A stretch of 64,000 bases of DNA from Carex sylvatica. Its lineage: Eukaryota; Streptophyta; Magnoliopsida; Poales; Cyperaceae. The stretch covers positions 248,001 to 312,000 of the forward strand of contig CAXKVR010000002.1 in assembly GCA_964058845.1 (NCBI GenBank). Direction: 5' to 3'. The notes below the pieces were generated by a model, which saw only the letters and a program-made list of their open reading frames with translations, was not told the origin of the DNA and made no database searches. Positions 9,978 to 21,431 of the stretch are shown one piece after another. The translations under genes and the position numbers were made by a program. The first letter of the stretch is position 1. Every line of letters starts with the position of its first letter.

Positions 9978-12900
9978 ATTTTTAGTTGCACGGTTATTTC
10001 TTAGTTGCACGGTTATCCTTGCTTTTTTAGTTGCACGGTTATTTCTTTCCCTTTTGGCTGTGTCCTGTACCTGTCCGATAGAAGTCAGCAAAAGCTGACT
10101 TGGCCTTTACATGCTGGAGTTGCTAGGTCTTTGTTATAGTTTTTGTTTTTCGAATGGTCATATCTCACAACCTTTACTTTTGTTTTTGTAGATGGAGCTC
10201 TCCTTTGAGTGGGCTGCTTTCCTGAAACGGCACGCATCCAACAGCCGTGACTTTCGTGCGGTTTCTCTTATAAGATAAGTCTCCTTCACAATATATCCTT
10301 GCTTTTTTAGTTGCACGGTTATATCTTTCCCTTTTGGCTGTGTCGTGTACCTGTCCGGTAGAAGTCAGCAAAAGCTGACTTGGCCTTTACCTGCTGGAGT
10401 TGCTAGGTCTTTGTTATAGTTTTTGTTTTTCAAATGGTCATATCTCACAACCTTTACTTTTATTTTTGTAGATGGAGCTCTCCTTGGAGTGGGCTTCTTT
10501 CCTGAAACGGCACGCATCCAACAGCCGTGACTTCCCTGCGGTTTCTCTTATAAGATAAGTCTCCTTCACAATATATCCTTGCTTTTTTAATTGCACGGTT
10601 ATTTCTCTCTTTTGCCTGTTTCGTGTACCTGTCCGGTAGAAGTCAGCAAAAGCTGACTTGGCCTTTACATGGTGGAGTTGCTAGGTCTTTGTTATAGTTT
10701 TTGTTTTTCAAATGGTCATATCTCACAACCTTTCCTTCTGTTTTTGTAGATGGAGCTCTCCTTGGAGTGGGCTGCTTTCCTGAAACGGCGCGCATCCAAC
10801 AGCCGTGACTTCCCTGCGGTTTCTCTTATAAGATAAGTCTCCTTCACAATATATCCTTGCTTTTTTAATTGCACGGTTATATCTTTCCCTTTTGGCTGTG
10901 TCGTGTACCTGTCCGGTAGAAGTCAGCAAAAGCTGACTTGGCCTTTACATGCTGGAGTTGCTTGGTCTTTGTTATAGTTTTTGTTTTTCAAATGGTCATA
11001 TCTCACAACCTTTACTTTTGTTTTTGTAGATGGAGCTCTCCTTGGAGTGGGCTGCTTTCCTGAAACGGCACGCATCCAACAGCCGTGACTTCCCTGCGGT
11101 TTCTCTTATAAGATAAGTCTCCTTCACAATATATCCTTGCTTTTTATAGTTGCACGGTTATATCTTTCCCTTTTGCCTGTGTCGTGTACCTGTCCGGTAG
11201 AAGTCAGCAAAAGCTGACTTGGCCTTTACATGGTGGAGTTGCTAGGTCTTTGTTATAGTTTTTGTTTTTCAAATGGTCATATCTCACAACCTTTCCTTTT
11301 GTTTTTGTAGATGGAGCTCTCCTTGGAGTGGGCTGCTTTCCTGAAACGGCACGCATCCAACAGCCGTGACTTCCCTGCGGTTTCTCTTATAAGATAAGTC
11401 TCCTTCACAATATATCCTTGCTTTTTTAATTGCACGGTTATATCTTTCCCTTTTGGCTGTGTCGTGTACCTGTCCGGTAGAAGTCAGCAAAAGCTGACTT
11501 GGCCTTTACATGGTGGAGTTGCTAGGTCTTTGTTATAGTTTTTGTTTTTCAAATGGTCATATCTCACAACCTTTCCTTTTGTTTTTGTAGATGGAGCTCT
11601 CCTTGGAGTGGGCTGCTTTCCTGAAACGGCACGCATCCAACAGCCGTGACTTCCCTGCGGTTTCTCTTATAAGATAAGTCTCCTTCACAATATATCCTTG
11701 CTTTTTATAGTTGCACGGTTATATCTTTCCCTTTTGGCTGTGTCGTGTACCTGTCCGGTAGAAGTCAGCACAAGCTGACTTGGCCTTTACATGCTGGAGT
11801 TGCTAGGTCTTTGTTATAGTTTTTGTTTTTCAAATGGTCATATCTCGCAACCTTTACTTTTGTTTTTGTAGATGGAGCTCTCCTTGGAGTGGGCTGCTTT
11901 CCTGAAACGGCACGCATCCAACAGCCGTGACTTCCCTGCGGTTTCTCTTATAAGATAAGTCTCCTTCACAATATATCCTTGCTTTTTTAATTGCACGGTT
12001 ATTTCTTTCTCTTTTGCCTGTTTCGTGTACCTGTCCGGTATAAGTCAGCAAAAGCTGACTTGGCCTTTACATGCTGTTGTTGCTAGGTCTTTGTTATAGT
12101 TTTTGTTTTTCAAATGGTCATATCTCACAACATTTCCTTTTGTTTTTGTAGATGGAGCTCTCCTTGGAGTGGGCTGCTTTCCTGAAACGGCACGCATCCA
12201 ACAGCCGTGACTTCCCTGCGGTTTCTCTTATAAGATAAGTCTCCTTCACAATATATCCTTGCTTTTTTAGTTCCACGGTTATATCTTTCCCTTTTGGCTG
12301 TGTCGTGTACCTGTCCGGTAGAAGTCAGCAAAAGCTGACTTGGCCTTTACATGCTGGAGTTGCTAGGTCTTTGTTATAGTTTTTGTTTTTCGAATGGTCA
12401 TATCTCACAACCTTTCCTTTTGTTTTTGTAGATGGAGCTCTCCTTGGAGTGGGCTGCTTTCCTGAAACGGCACGCATCCAACAGCCGTGACTTCCCTGCG
12501 GTTTCTCTTATAAGATGAGTCTCCTTCACAATATATCCTTGCTTTTTTAGTTGCACGGTTATATCTTTCCCTTTTGGCTGTGTCGTGTACCTGTCCGGTA
12601 GAAGTCAGCAAAAGCTGACTTGGCCTTTACATGCTGGAGTTGCTAGGTCTTTGTTATAGTTTTTGTTTTTCAAATGGTCATATCTCGCAACCTTTGCTTT
12701 TGTTTTTGTAGATGGAGCTCTCCTTGGAGTGGGCTGCTTTCCTGAAACGGCACGCATCCAACAGCCGTGACTTCTCTGCGGTTTCTCTTATAAGATAAGT
12801 CTCCTTCACAATATATCCTTGCTTTTTTAGTTCCACGGTTATATCTTTCCCTTTTGGCTGTGTCGTGTACCTGTCCGGTAGAAGTCAGCAAAAGCTGACT

Positions 12901-15900
12901 TGGCCTTTACATGCTGGAGTTGCTAGGTCTTTGTTATAGTTTTTGTTTTTCGAATGGTCATATCTCACAACCTTTCCTTTTGTTTTTGTAGATGGAGCTC
13001 TCCTTGGAGTGGGCTGCTTTCCTGAAACGGCACGCATCCAACAGCCATGACTTCCCTGCGGTTTCTCTTATAAGATAAGTCTCCTTCACAATATATCCTT
13101 GCTTTTTATAGTTGCACGGTTATATCTTTCCCTTTTGGCTGTGTCGTGTACCTGTCCGGTAGAAGTCAGCAAAAGCTGACTTGGCCTTTACATGCTGGAG
13201 TTGCTAGGTCTTTGTTATAGTTTTTGTTTTTCAAATGGTCATATCTCACAACCTTTACTTTTGTTTTTGTAGATGGAGCTCTCCTTGGAGTGGGCTGCTT
13301 TTCTGAAACGGCACGCATCCAACAGCCGTGACTTCCCTGCGGTTTCTCTTATAAGATAAGTCTCCTTCACAATATATCCTTGCTTTTTTAGTTGCACGGT
13401 TATATCTTTCCCTTTTGGCTGTGTCGTGTACCTGTCCGGTAGAAGTCAGCAAAAGCTGACTTGGCCTTTACATGCTGGAGTTGCTTGGTCTTTGTTATAG
13501 TTTTTGTTTTTCAAATGGTCATATCTCACAACCTTTACTTTTGTTTTTGTAGATGGAGCTCTCCTTGGAGTGGGCTGCTTTCCTGAAACGGCACGCATCC
13601 AACAGCCGTGACTTCCCTCCGGTTTCTCTTATAAGATAAGTCTCCTTCACAATATATCCTTGCTTTTTTAGTTCCACGGTTATATCTTTCCCTTTTGGCT
13701 GTGTCGTGTACCTGTCCGGTAGAAGTCAGCAAAAGCTGACTTGGCCTTTACATGCTGGAGTTGCTAGGTCTTTGTTATAGTTTTTGTTTTTCAAATGGTC
13801 ATATCTCGCAACCTTTGCTTTTGTTTTTGTAGATGGAGCTCTCCTTGGAGTGGGCTGCTTTCCTGAAACGGCACGCATCCAACAGCCGTGACTTCCCTCC
13901 GGTTTCTCTTATAAGATAAGTCTCCTTCACAATATATCCTTGCTTTTTTAGTTGCACGGTTATATCTTTCCCTTTTGGCTGTGTCGTGTACCTGTCCGGT
14001 AGAAGTCAGCAAAAGCTCACTTGGCCTTTACATGCTGGAGTTGCTTGGTCTTTGTTATAGTTTTTGTTTTTCAAATGGTCATATCTCACAACCTTTACTT
14101 TTGTTTTTGTAGATGGAGCTCTCCTTGGAGTGGGCTGCTTTTCTGAAACGGCACGCATCCAACAGCCGTGACTTCCCTGCGGTTTCTCTTATAAGATAAG
14201 TCTCCTTCACAATATATCCTTGCTTTTTTAGTTGCACGGTTATATCTTTCCCTTTTGGCTGTGTCGTGTACCTGTCCGGTAGAAGTCAGCAAAAGCTGAC
14301 TTGGCCTTTACATGCTGGAGTTGCTTGGTCTTTGTTATAGTTTTTGTTTTTAAAATGGTCATATCTCACAACCTTTACTTTTGTTTTTGTAGATGGAGCT
14401 CTCCTTGGAGTGGGCTGCTTTCCTGAAACGGCACGCATCCAACAGCCGTGACTTCCCTCCGGTTTCTCTTATAAGATAAGTCTCCTTCACAATATATCCT
14501 TGCTTTTTTAGTTCCACGGTTATATCTTTCCCTTTTGGCTGTGTCGTGTACCTGTCCGGTAGAAGTCAGCAAAAGCTGACTTGGCCTTTACATGCTGGAG
14601 TTGCTAGGTCTTTGTTATAGTTTTTGTTTTTCAAATGGTCATATCTCGCAACCTTTGCTTTTGTTTTTGTAGATGGAGCTCTCCTTGGAGTGGGCTGCTT
14701 TCCTGAAACGGCACGCATCCAACAGCCGTGACTTCCTTGCGGTTTCTCTTATAAGATAAGTCTCCTTCACAATATATCCTTGCTTTTTTAGTTGCACGGT
14801 TATTTCTTTCCCTTTTGCCTGTGTCGTGTACCTGTCCGGTAGAAGTCAGCAAAAGCTGACTTGGCCTTTACATGCTGGATTTGCTTGGTCTTTGTTATAG
14901 TTTTTGTTTTTCAAATGGTCATATCTCACAACCTTTTCTTTTGTTTTTGTAGATGGAGCTCTCCTTGGAGTGGGCTGCTTTCCTGAAACGGCACGCATCC
15001 AACAGCCGTGACTTCCCTGCGGTTTCTCTTATAAGATAAGTCTCCTTCACAATATATCCTTGCTTTTTATAGTTGCACGGTTATATCTTTTCCTTTTGAC
15101 TGTGTCGTGTACTTGTCCGGTAGAAGTCAGCAAAAGCTGACTTGGCCTTTACATGCTGGAGTTGCTAGGTCTTTGTTATAGTTTTTGTTTTTCAAATGGT
15201 CATATCTCACAACCTTTACTTTTGTTTTTGTAGATGGAGCTCTCCTTGGAGTGGGCTGCTTTTCTGAAACGGCACGCATCCAACAGCCGTGACTTCCCTG
15301 CGGTTTCTCTTATAAGATAAGTCTCCTTCACAATATATCCTTGCTTTTTTAGTTGCACGGTTATATCTTTCCCTTTTGGCTGTGTCGTGTACCTGTCCGG
15401 TAGAAGTCAGCAAAAGCTGACTTGGCCTTTACATGCTGGAGTTGCTTGGTCTTTGTTATAGTTTTTGTTTTTCAAATGGTCATGTCTCACAACCTTTACT
15501 TTTGTTTTTGTAGATGGAGCTCTCCTTGGAGTGGGCTGCTTTCCTGAAACGGCACGCATCCAACAGCCGTGACTTCCCTGCGGTTTCTCTTATAAGATAA
15601 GTCTCCTTCACAATATATCATTGCTTTTTATAGTTGCACGGTTATATCTTTCCCTTTTGGCTGTGTCGTGTACCTGTCCGGTAGAAGTCAGCAAAAGCTG
15701 ACTTGGCCTTTACATGCTGGAGTTGCTAGGTCTTTGTTATAGTTTTTGTTTTTCAAATGGTCATATCTCACAACCTTTACTTCTGTTTTTGTAGATGGAG
15801 CTCTCCTTGGAGTGGGCTGCTTTCCTGAAACGGCACGCATCCAACAGCCGTGACTTCCCTGCGGTTTCTCTTATAAGATAAGTCTCCTTCACAATATATC

Positions 15901-16956
15901 CTTGCTTTTTATAGTTGCACGGTTATATCTTTCCCTTTTGGCTGTGTCGTGTACCTGTCCGGTAGAAGTCAGCAAAAGCTGACTTGGCCTTTACATGCTG
16001 GAGTTGCTAGGTCTTTGTTATAGTTTTTGTTTTTCGAATGGTCATATCTCACAACCTTTCCTTTTGTTTTTGTAGATGGAGCTCTCCTTGGAGTGGGCTG
16101 CTTTCCTGAAACGGCACGCATCCAACAGCCGTGACTTCCCTGCGGTTTCTCTTATAAGATAAGTCTCCTTCACAATATATCCTTGCTTTTTATAGTTGCA
16201 CGGTTATATCTTTCCCTTTTGGCTGTGTCGTGTACCTGTCCGGTAGAAGTCAGCAAAAGCTGACTTGGCCTTTACATGCTGGAGTTGCTTGGTCTTTGTT
16301 ATAGTTTTTGTTTTTCAAATGGTCATATCTCACAACCTTTACTTTTGTTTTTTTAGATGGAGCTCTCCTTGGAGTGGGCTGCTTTTCTGAAACGGCACGC
16401 ATCCAACAGCCGTGACTTCCCTGCGGTTTCTCTTATAAGATAAGTCTCCTTCACAATATATCCTTGCTTTTTTAGTTGCACGGTTATATCTTTCCCTTTT
16501 GGCTGTGTCGTGTACCTGTCCGGTAGAAGTCAGCAAAAGCTGACTTGGCCTTTACATGCTGGAGTTGCTTGGTCTTTGTTATAGTTTTTGTTTTTCAAAT
16601 GGTAATATCTCACAACCTTTACTTTTGTTTTTGTAGATGGAGCTCTCCTTGGAGTGGGCTGCTTTCCTGAAACGGCACGCATCCAACAGCCGTGACTTCC
16701 TTGCGGTTTCTCTTATAAGATAAGTCTCCTTCACAATATATCCTTGCTTTTTTAGTTGCACGGTTATATCTTTCCCTTTTGGCTGTGTCGTGTACCTGTC
16801 CGGTAGAAGTCAGCAAAAGCTGACTTGGCCTTTACATGCTGGAGTTGCTAGGTCTTTGTTATAGTTTTTGTTTTTCAAATGGTCATATCTCACAACCTTT
16901 ACTGTTGTTTTTGTAGATGGAGCTCTCCTTGGAGTGGGCTGCTTTCCTGAAAACGG
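9978..16956. repeat. Satellite array 1: ~25 tandem copies of a 280-bp unit
   Basis: The phrase ATGGAGCTCTCC recurs 25 times, from 10192 to 16917, with spacings of 278-281 bp, mostly 280. Copies differ by a few substitutions plus 1-2 bp indels in a T-run. Each unit carries a hairpin (AAGTCAGCAAAAGCTGACTT), a T-rich tract ending TTTTTGTAG and a G+C-richer block of about 70 bp. The left edge begins with three short copies of TAGTTGCACGGTTAT (about 9982-10045). The right edge stops mid-unit after CTTTCCTGAAAA. Subfamily-diagnostic states versus array 2 are TTTTTGTAG, CCTGAAACGG and AACAGCCGTG. Because 280 is not a multiple of 3, this cannot be one continuous repeat protein. Confidence 0.97.
13255..14934. 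repeat. Higher-order repeat: 3-unit (840-bp) block, two copies
   Basis: Within array 1, three consecutive units with private variants are repeated in order. One has CTTTTCTGAAACGG; the second has CTTCCCTCCGG with AGTTCCACGG; the third has CTCGCAACCTTTGC. They occur at about 13255-14094 and again at about 14095-14934. This shows duplication by whole triplets, as expected from unequal crossing-over. Confidence 0.8.
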
Positions 16957-17014
16957 ATTCAGATCCGGATAATTATCTGTATCTGACAATTCACTCAAAT
17001 CAGATTATTCGAAT

Positions 17015-17679
17015 TAGGGTGTTCAAACTATTTGGTTTGTTCGATTTTTAACCGAACCGAAATTTTTTGGTTTAAATAGATCAGTTTGGTTGAAATTTTG
17101 AATAATTTTGGTGTAAACCGATCGGTTCGGTTTAGACTTCTCAAAATCGACTAAACTGAACCAACCAGTTTTTATTAGTTCGACTCTAATTTTATTAGTA
17201 TTATAATGATTTCATTAATCAAACCGAACCGAACCAAATCAAACTTCAATTGGTGTGCATAACAATGTTTTCATTTTGTTAATAATAGTACCAATAGGTT
17301 TACTTCGGTTTGAACCAAACAAATTTGAATTTATTTAGATTTATTCGGTTCGGTTCTTAATCGGTTCCGTTCGGTTTTATTTTGTAAAACTGAAAAAAAG
17401 TTTGATATGATAATTTTACGTCTAAATAAAATTTGAAGTGAACCGACCGTTTAAACGAATTCGTATCCTCTGCATTAACTCAAAAGGGAATCTTTTGAGT
17501 TAATGAATCTCAATCGTCCAATTTACTTTAAGATTCGTGCAATTAGATCTGTACTAATATTAAAGGACCCCTAGATTATAGGTACAATCCGAATTGGCTC
17601 CGTTTAAAATCAAACGGTTGAGATTCATGAATCTTGTGAGTTAATGCAGAGGATACGCATTCCCGTTTAAACACCCCTA
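17015..17679. mobile_element. MITE (AGGGTGTTCAAAC ends) carrying a nested MITE
   Basis: The left end TAGGGTGTTCAAACTATTTG and the right end GTTTAAACACCCCTA are inverted. The interior is full of AACCGAACC/GGTTCGGTT phrases. It is the same family as 42336-42790, where an 8-bp target duplication is seen. The right end is split by a second MITE at 17457-17662. No clear target duplication for this outer copy. Confidence 0.75.
17457..17662. mobile_element. Nested MULE-like MITE with 10-bp target duplication
   Basis: Terminal inverted repeats GAATTCGTATCCTCTGCATT and AATGCAGAGGATACGCATTC, continuing inwards to AACTCA/TGAGTT. Flanked on both sides by the identical 10-mer CCGTTTAAAC (17447-17456 and 17663-17672). 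A 9-10 bp duplication with long inverted repeats fits Mutator-like elements. Relatives lie at 22737-22883 and 52615-52833. It sits inside the outer MITE, so it is the younger insertion. Confidence 0.85.
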
Positions 17680-19259
17680 TTGAATAGAACCTCTGCTTTG
17701 TTAGTACTTGGGCTTTGGGCCGGCTGAAGACAAAACTATGTTCTGTTAACAACTTTGTACTATAAAAATATCTTACTATTATTCGTGATTCCCTCGTGGG
17801 ACTATCTGAAATACGGAGATATTTTTTATCTTTTTGCATCCGGTGCTCTTTATTATTGGTTTGCTGTTGAGCACGTAGAGTTTGACAACCATTAGATTTA
17901 TAATTATTCCATCACCGTCCAATTAATTTGAGGTTACGTAATGACTAACGAGACAAAGGATGCGCTGCACACTCTGGAAATTAACGTACCAGTACCACCT
18001 AAGAACAAAAACTTTTATTTAATAATGTCAATGTATTTAAAAACTTTTATTTAATTATTTTTACTACTTGTACACTTGATTTTGTACTAAATGAATTCGA
18101 AAGTTTTAGAATTGTGTATACACGCATCGCTCATGGTTCACGAAAGAGATTGGTTTCAACAATTTTAAATTGTCATTTGAAACTAATTCAATAAATTTTA
18201 GAGTAAAACTCACCCTACCCTTTTAATAAACCTCGCACACGCTAGTCTCGCTCAGATTATAGAAAATACTTGTAAAAGCACATTAAGATTTTAGAAGTAA
18301 AATTACGAAATATTAAAAAACAAACATATTGTTTCTACTTTTGTGAATTTGGATTAGACAGAAAAGATTCTCCAGTTTTATAATTTAGGAATACAAAATA
18401 TGAAAAATATTTACTGTCACAACCCTATCAGATCTCTTGAATACTTTTTGTAATTTTTGAAAAAATAAAATAAAATAGAAAACAAATTGAGATGAAAGTA
18501 CAGGAAGATACGAAGAAGAAGAAGAAAGAAGCAACTTGATTGATAATTTTGTGGTTGGATTACAATAGTTATTTTCTGTAATTTTTTAAGTATGATATGC
18601 TGGACTACTCTAATAAAAAGTACATTGGATTGGACCCAAATTCACTTCTAATTAGCAATTCTTCTCAGCCCAGCCCAGCCCACAACAGAACTAACTGCCT
18701 GGCCCATCTCTCTCCTTGTATTCCTTATTTCTTCGTCAGCCATAACATAACATAAGCCAATTTCAAGGAAACTAGCATTCACGTTAAAGATTGCAAAATC
18801 AACACCTAAAGTGTTTCTACTGTGTATCTGTGATCATTAGCTTCAAATGCTAGTTGGGATACTCTACCAATATACCAAACAATTTTAACCAGTTTTGAAT
18901 ATAGTGTCTTTTTAGTTTTGACTTTAAATGAACTAATTTACAAATCGTCCTTTCAGACTTCAACTTAATTCTCTAGGCTAGCTATCTCAATGTCTATTAC
19001 TGACAATATTCAACTGTTTGTGATGATTAGAGAAAAGGAAACAAAGATAAATCAACAAATTAAGATGGTACAGGCACTAGATAGTAGAAAAGAAAGAAAG
19101 ATCCAATGTAAAGCTCCCATTTTGCTACTCGAATTAAATTTATTGGTTCCTTCTGAGGGAAAACAACAAAGAAATACCCAAACAAACACTCCTTTTTTTC
19201 TTTGTCCGTCTATATATTGTACTCTTATAAATTAAATTTTACAAAAATATTTTTCAAGG
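17680..19259. other. Intergenic, MITE relic, no gene seen
   Basis: About 18080-18215 holds an arm of the 814-1203 family (TTTGTACTAAATGAATTCGA, GGTTTCAACAATTT, CATTTGAAACTAATT). The rest is AT-rich. CCCAGCCCAGCCC at about 18669 is a short local repeat. Open frames at 17.6 and 19.0 kb have no recognisable family. Confidence 0.5.
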
Positions 19260-19288
19260 GGAGAGGAGAATTTGAATTTGAAGACAAC

Positions 19289-19471
19289 TTATCCAACACT
19301 TTTCGTATCTTCTTCCATTGCTTCTTCACTAGAACTCACCTTAACTTGTTCCATAGCCTCTTCACATTCCTTTACAAGTCGTTCAATGCCTGGATCATAA
19401 GTTGCAGCAACTCGCAGGTGCACAATAGCCTCCGAGGCTTTCCCTTCTTCAAACAAGTAACTGAGGTTTTG
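19289..19471 (-). CDS. TPR-like C-terminal exon (partial gene or fragment)
   Basis: The minus strand reads NLSYLFEEGKASEAIVHLRV, then AATYDPGIERLVKECEEAME, then an acidic tail ending EEDTKSVG and a stop. The helix-turn-helix spacing and an Ala-Ala-x-x-Asp-Pro block look like the last repeat of a tetratricopeptide protein with a charged tail. An acceptor-like CCTCAG lies at its 5' edge, so it may be a last exon. Upstream exons were not found in the 800 bp before the divergent SINA-like gene. It may therefore be an isolated fragment. Exact gene not recognised. Confidence 0.45.
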   Translation of the reverse strand, partial: QNLSYLFEEGKASEAIVHLRVAATYDPGIERLVKECEEAMEQVKVSSSEEAMEEDTKSVG

Positions 19472-19479
19472 CAAATGTA

Positions 19480-20286
19480 ATCACTCATGTAAATGCATTG
19501 TAGCTTAATATGTAAGTAGTTTGTAGAAGTTACTTAAATGTTTGTTGGTTTTGACTAGGGCAATTGAAATCTCTCAATAAATCTGATTATTCTCCCCATA
19601 CTCCTATGTGATTAAGTGCTAACCAATAACAGTTTTGAAATTTATGTTTAATGAAATGGTACAAATAAGTCTCTTTCTATTGTTACGAATTAGTCAAATA
19701 GTTAAGATTTTAGAAATTCCTTTTTGGCTCTACACTCTTGCCAATTCTAATCTTGAAATACATTGATATAATGCTGAAATGAACTAGAAAGTAGTTTGGT
19801 AATGATTGATATTAAAGGAATTTTTTCTATTTTCAAATTTTCCTTTATCGGATCTGAACCCGGTTTTGTTTTTACTCTCAAGCACATCACTTTTCTTTCG
19901 ATGTGGTACTGATTTACAAGGCTTACCAGCATTATATAATTTGTTATTATAAAGCATTTTGGATTTCTAGTATTTGCTTGTACAAACTCCATGAATTGAA
20001 TTGTGCAATTTTCAAAATTTAGGTCTATCTATATAATTTTAAAACTGTGGTAAATACTTATTGTCAGAGGGGCTTGAGCACAAGTTTGTATAATTAGCTG
20101 GGATGGACTCGACTGAAATCAAAATTGTGAAAAGCAAATAAATGGTTCGGTCTACCGGGGTAGTTGGAATAGAAATTAAAACTGAAATGAACCTTGGGTG
20201 CTCTGATTTGAGACTTTAATCTAATTTAGTGGATTTTGAATATATGCTTTGATTTGAGACATCTATATTTATTTATAGCTTTTACC
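19480..20286. other. Divergent spacer between TPR-like exon and SINA-like gene
   Basis: AT-rich spacer that would include the promoter of the SINA-like gene. No clear TATA box at a normal distance was seen; TATATTTATTTATAG at about 20266 is too close to the start codon to be one unless translation starts downstream. Confidence 0.4.
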
Positions 20287-21431
20287 ATGGCGCTGAAGCG
20301 GAGAAAGACACAAACCGGGGGAGGAGAGACTTCTAATCATCCTCCTCTTACTAACAAAGAGACTAGTGCAGTAAAAGAGATTCAAGTCAGGATCGATTCT
20401 GACTTACTGGTCTGCTCCATTTGCTTTCATCCCTTGTGCTCTCCAGTTAAACAGGTACCTTTTTTTTTTTTTTTCAAGGTCTCGTTTTCATTCTCTCTCA
20501 GAAATTAGCATTGGTATGCATGCACTGGATTCTTGTTCAGTTTCCTTAACTTTTTCCCTCATCTCTAACATTTGATGATGACCAAAATCATTTTTTGTTC
20601 TTACCTCATATTGCAAAAGCAAAAACTAAACAAATTCACTTTTGAAAGTGTAAGAATGATCATGTGGCGTGTCCCTCCTGCTGGTCAAAACTAGAACACC
20701 AGTGTCACATCTGCAAATTTCCGGTAGTGACCCGCAGCATCGCACTCGAGAAGGTTTTAGAAGCAGCACATCTCCCTTGCACTTACACCAATTTAGGTTG
20801 CCATCAGTCTGTTTCATACTCACAGATGCAAGTGCACACTGATACGTGTGAGTTCGGCCTGTCTTTATGCCCAATTCCAGGCTGTGCTCACAAGGCCTTA
20901 TCAGGTGAACATTTTTGCTGGTTAATCCTCTCTTTTCTTGGTATTAGTACAACTAATTCACTAACACATAAGCAAAATAATTACCATAAGAACAAATTAA
21001 AATGCATGGAGTAATATTATTGAATGCACAATGTTGTAGGAGAATGGCGGGGACATTTTCTGAAAGACCACCAGAACCTCTGCAGGAAATGCAGTTATGG
21101 TCAAACCTGCTATGTACGATTTAAAAAGGAGGATCGTTATTACATCCTTCTTGGACCGGGTGAAGATTTGTTTCTGCTTGTGAAGGAACCCATCTGTAAT
21201 GTTGGAAATGTTCTCTCTTTATATTACATTGATCTGCTGCATCGGAGTCAACATGTTTTTCCATATGAACTTAAGGTGATTACTTGTGAGAATTTTATTA
21301 CAAGCTCAGTGCAATTGAACTCGCAAGCCGTTTCCATCAAGGAGTGGAAGAGAGGCGAAGTGCGTGGTACTTACCTTTTGGTACCATTAGGGTTTACAGA
21401 ACAACATATGGAGGTACATGTATGTCTGTAA
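20287..21431 (+). CDS. SINA-like RING E3 ubiquitin ligase, three exons
   Basis: Exons 20287-20454, 20649-20904 and 21040-21431 join in frame (816 nt, 271 residues) across GT-AG introns; the first intron starts with a T-run. Start chosen at MALKRRKTQ, typical of SINA-like proteins. A C3HC4 RING spans about residues 43-78 (C43, C46, C57, H61, C64, C67, C75, C78), broken by intron 1. A SINA-type zinc-finger region follows (PCTYTNLGC...HTDTC...CPIPGC...H, with the last histidines in GEWRGHFLKDH at the exon 2-3 joint). The third exon reads as the TRAF-like substrate-binding domain and ends EVHVCL-stop. The family transfers ubiquitin to bound substrates. No stop or frameshift was found, making this the only apparently intact gene in the window. 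Which SINA-like paralogue it is cannot be told. Confidence 0.87.

Noticed and set aside
10174..16816. The many similar minus-strand 65-73 codon frames as a tandem gene family
   Set aside because: They lie in a 280-bp satellite whose period is not a multiple of three, have no start context, domain or promoter, and are best explained by repeat copying. Listed only as a testable finding.
9978..16956. CRISPR array
   Set aside because: Plant nuclear context. The units are 280 bp and contiguous, with no short repeats separated by unique spacers and no cas genes.
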